Under the pieces are notes generated by a model, which saw only the letters and a list, made by a program, of their open reading frames with translations, was not told the DNA's origin and searched no databases. Of a stretch of DNA of 38,926 nt, positions 33,511 to 38,926 are shown in pieces; position 1 is the first letter of the stretch; each line of letters begins with the position of its first letter. The stretch covers positions 1 through 38,926 of the forward strand of contig CAIZIT010000023.1 in assembly GCA_903933115.1 (NCBI GenBank), in the 5' to 3' direction. The DNA comes from an uncultured Burkholderiales bacterium (GTDB lineage Bacteria; Pseudomonadota; Gammaproteobacteria; Burkholderiales; Burkholderiaceae_C). The position numbers and the translations under genes are program-made.

Positions 33511-35220
33511 TTAGTCTTTTTTCAAAATAGGACCCGCGAACTTGGTCTTAAAAGGCCCCCAAGCCGTCATGTCCACTTCGACCATCACGGGCACATGGCT
33601 CTCTTGGGTTTTGGCCACCGCTTGCTTTAACACCTGCAACACGTCTTGGGGCTGCTTCAGGTGAAAGAACCCCAAACCCAGACTTTGACAAAGGGTCTCA
33701 AAATGCGGGTTATGCAAATCCACATAACAGTGCCTCGAGCCATAAATGTCGTCTTGGATATTTCGTATCACGCCGTAGCTCTTGTCGTTCATCAACAAGA
33801 TCACCATCTGAGCGCGCTCCTGGACCGCGCAGGCGAGCTCCCCCATATTGAGCACCAAGCCCCCGTCTCCACTCAACAAAAGTGTGGTGCCCCTTTGGCC
33901 CAAGACGGCGTTGGCCACACTCACGCCAATGGCCATGGGTAAACCTTGCCCGATTCCACCCCCAAGAGCATGGACTCCAGCTCTCGAGTGATGGAGCACT
34001 GGGGCGCGATTGCCCCACATGGTGTTGGACAAAGTGATGTCCCTGACCCACCACAAATCATCCTTGGCCAGTTGTTCAACGGCTTGCTGCAAGGCATCGT
34101 AAGGCCCGATCGCATCATCGACTTGCGCCTTGGCCAAGGTTTTGGCTTGGACGAGGTCTGCAATGAGACCAGGGTCGATGTGGCCCGCACGATCTCGCTC
34201 AAGGCGATCGGCCAAGGCATGCAAAGACAACAAGGCGTCGCCCTGCACAAAGAAGTCGCTGCTGTAGCCTTTGTTTTGCGCCAAAGCGTCCACATCAATG
34301 CGGTAAAGGGCTTTGGGGAACTTCAATTGGTACTTGAGCGTTTCGTTGCTCCTCAGTCTTGAACCCACCACCAATAAAGCATCGCAGGTCTGGTAAAAAG
34401 CCTCCACCGGTTTTTGCAAGTTGTAGGAACCAAGGGTGCTGGGGTGGCTTTCATCAAGGATTCCCCGTCCTTGCACGGAGGTGACCACACCAAAACCCAT
34501 TTGAACAAAGCGCTCAACGGCCTGGCGAGCATGACGTGCGCCCCCACCCAGCCAGAGCATCGGGCGCTTGGCGAGTTTGAGTCGCTCGGAGAGCTCATCC
34601 AACTTTTGTGCATCTGGGGCCATGGGTGCAATGCTGGGAGGCGACAAATCGTGCGGCAAATCGAGGAGCGAGGCTTGAACATCAATCGGGATCTCCACAC
34701 TCACCGGTCCCCTGGGCGCGGTCAAAGCCAAGCGATAAGCCTCTTGCAAAACCGATAGGGCACTTTGTGCATTTCTGATGCGAAAGGCCGCTTTGCCAAC
34801 CGCGCTGAGCATGGCCAACTGCGCTGGCGCTTCATGGATGTAGCCCAAATCTCGATCGACAAACTCAGACTCAATTTGACCCGTCAAATGAAGGATCGGC
34901 GTGCCTGCCGTTGTGGCCTCAATGAGCGCACCGGCAGCATTGCCTGCTCCCGTGCCCGTGCTCGTGACAAAAACCCCCAGGCCACCTGAGGCTCTGGCGT
35001 AAGCATCGGCCATGTTGCACGCACCCGCCTCACCTCTTGAGGAGACGAAGCGCAGTTGTTGGCGCCGGTGAAAGGCATCCAAGATGGGCATGTTGTGAAT
35101 GGAGATCACGCCAAAAGCAGCACCGACATGGGCTTCTTCGAGAAAGCGAGCAATCAACTCGCCCACCGTGATTTGAGGACGCTGTGTATTCAGGTGCTGG
35201 GTGGAAGTTTGATGGTTCAT
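33511..35220 (-). CDS. Thiamine-diphosphate-dependent enzyme (acetolactate synthase-like)
   Basis: A 569-aa enzyme of the pyruvate-oxidase / acetolactate-synthase family. The catalytic Glu64 lies in SSRGEAGACNMA. The central domain (about 190-330) follows, and the C-terminal ThDP/Mg motif is SGDGGLVLNMGELACAV with NDKSYG. The N-terminal active-site loop reads FGVISIHNMPILDA rather than the acetolactate-synthase FGYPGG type, so branched-chain amino acid synthesis is unlikely. No regulatory small subunit is present. It could decarboxylate or ligate a 2-oxo acid made by the pathway. The gene starts 12 bp after the IclR gene ends and is coupled to the aspartate-dehydrogenase-like gene. Confidence 0.9.
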   Translation of the reverse strand: MNHQTSTQHLNTQRPQITVGELIARFLEEAHVGAAFGVISIHNMPILDAFHRRQQLRFVSSRGEAGACNMADAYARASGGLGVFVTSTGTGAGNAAGALIEATTAGTPILHLTGQIESEFVDRDLGYIHEAPAQLAMLSAVGKAAFRIRNAQSALSVLQEAYRLALTAPRGPVSVEIPIDVQASLLDLPHDLSPPSIAPMAPDAQKLDELSERLKLAKRPMLWLGGGARHARQAVERFVQMGFGVVTSVQGRGILDESHPSTLGSYNLQKPVEAFYQTCDALLVVGSRLRSNETLKYQLKFPKALYRIDVDALAQNKGYSSDFFVQGDALLSLHALADRLERDRAGHIDPGLIADLVQAKTLAKAQVDDAIGPYDALQQAVEQLAKDDLWWVRDITLSNTMWGNRAPVLHHSRAGVHALGGGIGQGLPMAIGVSVANAVLGQRGTTLLLSGDGGLVLNMGELACAVQERAQMVILLMNDKSYGVIRNIQDDIYGSRHCYVDLHNPHFETLCQSLGLGFFHLKQPQDVLQVLKQAVAKTQESHVPVMVEVDMTAWGPFKTKFAGPILKKD

Positions 35221-35232
35221 GGTCTCAATCGT

Positions 35233-36072
35233 TTAGGAATGCACTCGGCTCATTCGGTCCGTCAACTCTTTTGCACACGACTGAACCAATTGAATCAATT
35301 TGGACATTTCAAGATCGGGCATTTTGAGATGGGGAATGGTGATGCTCAAGGCCGCAATCACATGACCGTCATCGTCAAAAACGGGGGCTGCAAGAGTAGA
35401 GATGCCACTCTCAAAGCCGCCCTGACTCAAGCTGTAGCCCTGAGCCCTTTCTTGGTCGATCATGCGTTTGAGCTCTTCAATGTTTTTGGGCGTTTTGGCC
35501 GTAAAGCTCTCAAGCGTGGGCTCGGGGTAGAGAAGCCGTAAGGCCTCCAAACTCAAGTCCCCAAGCAACACCCGTCCAAGGACCGTTGCATGAGCGGGCA
35601 AGCGAGCACCCACTTGAATCGAGTGAAAGGACGCATTGACACCGGGTGCTTTGTGAACGAACACCACCTCCCGCGCGTCTCTCACAACCAAATGGGCTGC
35701 AAAGCCACTCTCATCCCTCAAGCGCTGAACCACCGATTTGCCATGCTCGGTGAGCTCGAGAGAGGCCAAGTACTCAAAGCCCAGTCTCAAGATACCGAGG
35801 GCCAACTTGTAGCCCGCGGACTCACCCACTCGCTCCACAAAACCCTCATGCTCCAAGGTCTGAAGCATTCTAAAAACAGAGGCTCTTGGCAAACCCAATC
35901 GCCTAGAGAGCTCGGCACCGGTGAGCACTTTGTCTTGGGCGTTGAATTGCTTTAATAGCTGTAAGCCCCTCAAGAGCGCAGGAACAATGTAGCGCTCCTC
36001 TGCAGCAGGATGAGACTGCGGCTGGGTGGCCACGTGAGGGTTGAGGGCGCTTTGCCCTTTTGTGCCTTTCAT
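35233..36072 (-). CDS. IclR-family transcriptional regulator
   Basis: A 279-aa regulator. The winged helix-turn-helix lies near residues 30-95 (GAELSRRLGLPRASVFRMLQTLEHEGFVERVG). The IclR effector domain follows, with GVNASFHSIQVGARLPAHATVLGRVLL and the late GGFESGISTLAAPVFD motif. IclR proteins often control aromatic-acid pathways such as protocatechuate or phthalate use. Here the gene sits in the middle of the operon, overlapping the alpha/beta hydrolase gene by 4 bp, so it is probably made together with the enzymes it controls. The candidate target site near 27076 lies ahead of the facing operon. Confidence 0.95.
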   Translation of the reverse strand: MKGTKGQSALNPHVATQPQSHPAAEERYIVPALLRGLQLLKQFNAQDKVLTGAELSRRLGLPRASVFRMLQTLEHEGFVERVGESAGYKLALGILRLGFEYLASLELTEHGKSVVQRLRDESGFAAHLVVRDAREVVFVHKAPGVNASFHSIQVGARLPAHATVLGRVLLGDLSLEALRLLYPEPTLESFTAKTPKNIEELKRMIDQERAQGYSLSQGGFESGISTLAAPVFDDDGHVIAALSITIPHLKMPDLEMSKLIQLVQSCAKELTDRMSRVHS

Positions 36073-36881
36073 GAGCCCTCATCCAGTCCCAAGAGTTCAC
36101 TCACAACTTCTGGGCTCTCGATGGCACACGCGTGTCCAACAGGCCCCAAATCCAACAAGGTCTGGGACAAGGCATCTGCCACGACTTGGCAATCTGCAGG
36201 GGTCGTGATGCTGTCCAAATGACCGCTGGCGATTTGAACTGGACAAGTGGGCTTGGGATGGGTGAGCTCCCAACACAAGTCTGCATGAGCGAGCATTTGC
36301 GCCGCCTGGGTGTATCCCTTGGGGTCGACTTGGGACATGATCTCTTGAACCCTCAATCGCATCGACTCTGGCGCTTGGGGGGAGAGCATGGCGTGAGCCC
36401 TGAGTTTGGCCATCCCCATGGGGCCGTGCTCAATCAAGTTGGCCAAGCGATCTTTGAGCTTCTTTTCTCTGACCTCTTTGCTCGATGAACCATAACCCCT
36501 CGCCGGCGAGAGCAAAATCAAGCGCTGGACCCGAGAGGCGTTGAGGCGAGTTGCACTGGCCGCCATCAAGCAGCCCAATGAATGACCCACCAAAGTGACG
36601 GGATTTTTAACACCCATGAAATCCAACCATTGCCAAACCCGCTGGCCGTACTCTTCGGCCTTGGGCTCGGGGCTGGTGAGCTTGGTGCTCGAGCCGTATC
36701 CCGGTGCATTCCAAGCCAAAACTTGGTGAGTCTTGGAATGCTTGACCAACTCCAACTGCGCAGACCAACTGAGCATGCCTGAGCCAATGCCGTGGAGCAA
36801 GACATGGGTGATTTGGGGGGCCTTGCCCGAGGAAAGATACTGAATGCTTTGTCCCTCAGAATGAATGATTCTTGGATTCAT
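36069..36881 (-). CDS. Alpha/beta hydrolase
   Basis: A 270-aa serine hydrolase. The oxyanion region is LLHGIGSGMLSW (about residues 28-39), the nucleophile is Ser in GHSLG, the acid is Asp in SGHLDSITTP, and the base is His in VGHACAIESPE near the C-terminus. Size and motifs fit meta-cleavage-product hydrolases and related lactonases or esterases of aromatic catabolism, which would suit the ring-cleaving VOC enzyme of the facing operon. A hydrolase for an ester or enol-lactone is also possible. GAGGCGTAGAG before the ATG supports the start. It lies 15 bp behind the cupin gene and overlaps the IclR gene. Confidence 0.9.
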   Translation of the reverse strand: MNPRIIHSEGQSIQYLSSGKAPQITHVLLHGIGSGMLSWSAQLELVKHSKTHQVLAWNAPGYGSSTKLTSPEPKAEEYGQRVWQWLDFMGVKNPVTLVGHSLGCLMAASATRLNASRVQRLILLSPARGYGSSSKEVREKKLKDRLANLIEHGPMGMAKLRAHAMLSPQAPESMRLRVQEIMSQVDPKGYTQAAQMLAHADLCWELTHPKPTCPVQIASGHLDSITTPADCQVVADALSQTLLDLGPVGHACAIESPEVVSELLGLDEGS

Positions 36882-36896
36882 CTCTACGCCTCGGTT

Positions 36897-37505
36897 TTAA
36901 CGCTTGATCTTGGCCAAGGGGGAGTCTGGTGGGTATGTCGGGGTGATGGGTTTGGGAGAACCCAGCATCACGCACATGAGGGCATCTTCGTCCCCAATGT
37001 TTTGCTCCTCTCTGTACACACCAGGTGGCACAGAGATCAAATCACGCTCACCAAGGATCGCCTCAAAGCGCTCCCCATCTTTTTCACAAACCACTTTCAT
37101 CGAGCCTCTGATCACAAAGAAAATCTCCTCCACATCGTAGTGAATGTGAGAAGGACCAATGTTGCCAGCGGGAATGACCATCGTGGAAAATGTGAAGTGA
37201 GCGGAAGGGACCGTGTTTTGGTCTTTGGCAACGCCCGTGCCGCCTGTGCCCACGTAGCGCATTTGAGCGCGTCTGTACTTGGGGTCAAAATCCGCTTGAA
37301 ACTTCAATGCGTCCCAGTCGTATTGCCTGCTCGAGCGTGTGGCGATGCGGCTTTGCATCCACTGGGCAAAGGATTGGCCAGGATCTCGCAACATCGAGCG
37401 CTGAATGCTGGACTCCTCGGGAATTCGCGCATCCATCAAACCCACTTCATTAAAGACAGGTTGGTTGGCTGCGGCTTGATGGATATCGATGGGGGAAGAA
37501 GACAT
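36897..37505 (-). CDS. Cupin-domain protein
   Basis: A 202-aa single-cupin protein. The first cupin motif is SHIHYDVEEIFFVIRG, which supplies two His and a Glu as metal ligands. The second motif (VPPGVYREEQNIG) lacks the usual His, so the metal site differs from the classical four-ligand form. A 90-residue N-terminal extension precedes the barrel. Cupins in such clusters act as dioxygenases, isomerases or small-molecule sensors; the role here is unknown. AAAGG ahead of the ATG supports the start. It follows the SDR gene after an 80-bp gap and leads into the hydrolase gene. Confidence 0.88.
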   Translation of the reverse strand: MSSSPIDIHQAAANQPVFNEVGLMDARIPEESSIQRSMLRDPGQSFAQWMQSRIATRSSRQYDWDALKFQADFDPKYRRAQMRYVGTGGTGVAKDQNTVPSAHFTFSTMVIPAGNIGPSHIHYDVEEIFFVIRGSMKVVCEKDGERFEAILGERDLISVPPGVYREEQNIGDEDALMCVMLGSPKPITPTYPPDSPLAKIKR

Positions 37506-37584
37506 GGTGTAAACCTTTAAAACAAAAGCGCGGCAACTCCAAAGCAGTCACCAACGCCATTTCAGAAAAAAAACCCACAAGCAT

Positions 37585-38355
37585 TCAATGCATGACAAAG
37601 CCACCATTGACTGCTAAAACTTGACCCGTGATGTAAGCACTGCCCTTGCTCAACAAAAACAAAACCGCTGCATTGATATCAGCAGGCATTTGAGCCGCTT
37701 TGATGGCGCGTCCTTGTTCATAGTAATCGTGTCGGTGTTGTGGCACATATTCAGTGGCCTTGACCAATGTCAAACCAGGTGCAATGGCATTCACGGTCAC
37801 CCCATGTTCACCAAGCTCTCGAGCAAGGGACTTGGTCATGGAGATCACTGCGCCCTTGCTGGCCACGTAGGCCATCAAATTGGGGGCCCCCCAAAGGGCG
37901 GTGTCGCTGGCGATGTTGACCACTCGCCCCGAGCGAGAAGCCATCAAATGAGGCCTGGCCGCCACGGTCGTAAGCCAAGTGCCGCGCACATTGACTTGCA
38001 TCACCCGGTCCCAAGTCTCAATGCTCAAGTCTTGGTGGGCAACGCCTCCCGAATTGGTGATGGCCGCATTGTTGACCAAGCCATCTATCCCCCCCATGAG
38101 AGACGCCGCCTCTTGGACGCCCTGCGCTATGCTCAAAGGGTCCGCGTTGTTCATCTCCACAAAATGCGCTCGCTCGCCCAAGGACTTTGCCAAGGCTTGC
38201 CCCTCTTCAACAAGAATATCCGTCAAGACCACGCTTGCCCCACTGGCGATCAACGCCTGGGCAAAACTCTCCCCCAGGCCTCTGGCGGCGCCTGTGACCA
38301 AGACCTTTCGACCCGAGAGAGTGATCTCTGGGGTCGTGTTGGGAATTGTGCTCAT
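37585..38355 (-). CDS. Classical short-chain dehydrogenase/reductase
   Basis: A 256-aa SDR with an intact active site: TGAARGLG (residues 21-28), NNAAITNSG, Ser in VNIASDTALWG, and Tyr/Lys in YVASKGA. Length and the closing ITGQVLAVNGGFVMH are typical of 3-oxoacyl-ACP-reductase-like or cis-diol/alcohol dehydrogenases. In this operon it could oxidise a hydroxylated intermediate such as a dihydrodiol. GAGAGGG before the ATG supports the start, and the ATG overlaps the stop codon of the ABC permease gene (38352-38355), so the two are coupled. Unlike the SDR at the other end of the operon, this one keeps all catalytic residues. Confidence 0.94.
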   Translation of the reverse strand: MSTIPNTTPEITLSGRKVLVTGAARGLGESFAQALIASGASVVLTDILVEEGQALAKSLGERAHFVEMNNADPLSIAQGVQEAASLMGGIDGLVNNAAITNSGGVAHQDLSIETWDRVMQVNVRGTWLTTVAARPHLMASRSGRVVNIASDTALWGAPNLMAYVASKGAVISMTKSLARELGEHGVTVNAIAPGLTLVKATEYVPQHRHDYYEQGRAIKAAQMPADINAAVLFLLSKGSAYITGQVLAVNGGFVMH

Positions 38356-38926
38356 GAAAATGCCCTCTCAGAGCTTGGCAAATAGTGCAGCACCCGCTTC
38401 TCAGCCCAAACGACCCCGTAGTAGGCCAGCACACCAATCACGGTGAGCGCACCAATGACCACAAAGACAGCAGCCGTGTTGCCCTGTCCTTCAAAGTACA
38501 CCAACAAATAGCCAAGCCCCATGTTGCCACCCACCAGCTCACCCACCACCACACCAATGACGGCCAAAGTGCTGGCAATTCTCAGACCCGAAAACAAGGC
38601 GGGCAAGGTGCTGGGGAACTGCACATTGGCAAAGAGTTGCAAGGGTGTGCCTGAGAAAGACCTGGCCAAATTCATCAAGTCTTGGTCCATGGTTCTCATA
38701 GAGGACAAGACGTTGATCAAGACAGGGAAAAACACGATCAACACCGCCACCAGTATTTTGGGATACATGGTGTAGCCCAACCACATCACAAAAAGAGGTG
38801 CAAAGGCAACTTTGGGGGCAATTTGAAGGGCCAACAAATAGGGCGAAAAGACAGCTTCCAATTGAGGAGAACTGCCCAGCAAATAGCCCATCAAAGCACC
38901 TAAAAGAGAACCGAGCACAAAGCCCA
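38352..38926 (-). CDS. ABC transporter permease, SsuC/TauC-like (partial at the window edge)
   Basis: The C-terminal 191 residues or so of a membrane permease whose 5' part lies beyond the window. About four to five transmembrane helices are visible. The EAA-type loop that contacts the ATPase reads LARSFSGTPLQLFANVQFPSTLPALFSGLRIA-like in composition (roughly 100-130 residues before the end). The sequence LALQIAPKVAFAPLFVMWLG is characteristic of the SsuC/TauC/nitrate-type family that imports sulfonates, taurine, aromatic acids or pyrimidines. The ATPase and binding protein should lie upstream, outside the window. It is the first visible gene of the minus-strand catabolic operon and probably imports its substrate. 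Confidence 0.92.
   Translation of the reverse strand, partial: GFVLGSLLGALMGYLLGSSPQLEAVFSPYLLALQIAPKVAFAPLFVMWLGYTMYPKILVAVLIVFFPVLINVLSSMRTMDQDLMNLARSFSGTPLQLFANVQFPSTLPALFSGLRIASTLAVIGVVVGELVGGNMGLGYLLVYFEGQGNTAAVFVVIGALTVIGVLAYYGVVWAEKRVLHYLPSSERAFS

Noticed and set aside
36792-37520. 242-codon open frame on the plus strand
   Set aside because: Antisense shadow of the cupin gene; no ribosome binding site or domain.
37621-38385. 254-codon open frame on the plus strand
   Set aside because: It lies antisense to a classical SDR gene with all catalytic motifs; its product has no recognisable domain.
1-38926. CRISPR array, tRNA, rRNA, prophage or insertion sequence
   Set aside because: No regularly spaced repeats with unique spacers, no tRNA-like cloverleaf, no transposase or integrase and no flanking inverted repeats were seen by reading; a tool scan would be the decisive check.

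Overview
The window looks like chromosomal DNA of a betaproteobacterium, most likely a member of the Burkholderiales. The reasons are four Bug/TctC-type periplasmic binding proteins without partner permeases, a class I PHA synthase, a YcbZ-type Lon-like protease, a homodimeric AceE-type E1, and a BON / 'translational machinery' / DUF2892 / copper-ATPase stress block. Base composition is near even by eye. I saw no tRNA, rRNA, CRISPR array, transposase or phage gene. The species is inferred, not demonstrated.

Layout. (1) 1-2840: a Blh/ETHE1-like metallo-hydrolase, a LysR regulator that lacks its first DNA-binding helix, and an intact divergent LysR. (2) 3036-8160: a Lon-like ATP-dependent protease, then a methyltransferase overlapping a class I PHA synthase (phaC) behind a perfect FNR/ANR-type box. 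(3) 8184-14564: formate-tetrahydrofolate ligase, an Lrp/AsnC regulator divergent from an orphan pyruvate-dehydrogenase-like E1, and an MDR oxidoreductase. (4) 14838-20373: a five-gene plus-strand cluster flanked by two Bug receptors, with a secreted amidohydrolase, a carboxymuconolactone-decarboxylase-like protein and a 2-hydroxyacid dehydrogenase between them. (5) 20464-25466: a possibly Fur-controlled outer-membrane protein, then a stress block (eRF1-like protein and triple-BON protein leftwards; DUF2892 protein and Cu+ ATPase rightwards) with two perfect FNR-type boxes in the central promoter region, plus a small lipoprotein. (6) 25671-38926: a Bug receptor and two convergent catabolic operons. 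The plus-strand one encodes an extradiol-type VOC dioxygenase, a 75-aa protein, a Rieske oxygenase and its reductase. The minus-strand one encodes an ABC permease, SDR, cupin, alpha/beta hydrolase, IclR regulator, ThDP enzyme, aspartate-dehydrogenase-like enzyme, Bug receptor and an atypical SDR.

How the parts work together. The rightmost 12 kb reads as an uptake and degradation system for an aromatic or related acid: import, ring hydroxylation, ring cleavage, hydrolysis and side-chain processing under an IclR regulator. The ThDP enzyme plus aspartate-dehydrogenase-like enzyme is unusual, and I could not match the set to a named pathway. The second theme is oxygen response: three perfect TTGAT-N4-ATCAA sites, each about 41 bp from a plausible start of transcription, tie PHA synthesis and the BON/DUF2892 stress block to one FNR-family regulator. 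A third theme is short tandem duplication: units of 6 to 14 bp repeated 2 to 7 times at gene ends, in leaders and inside one enzyme.
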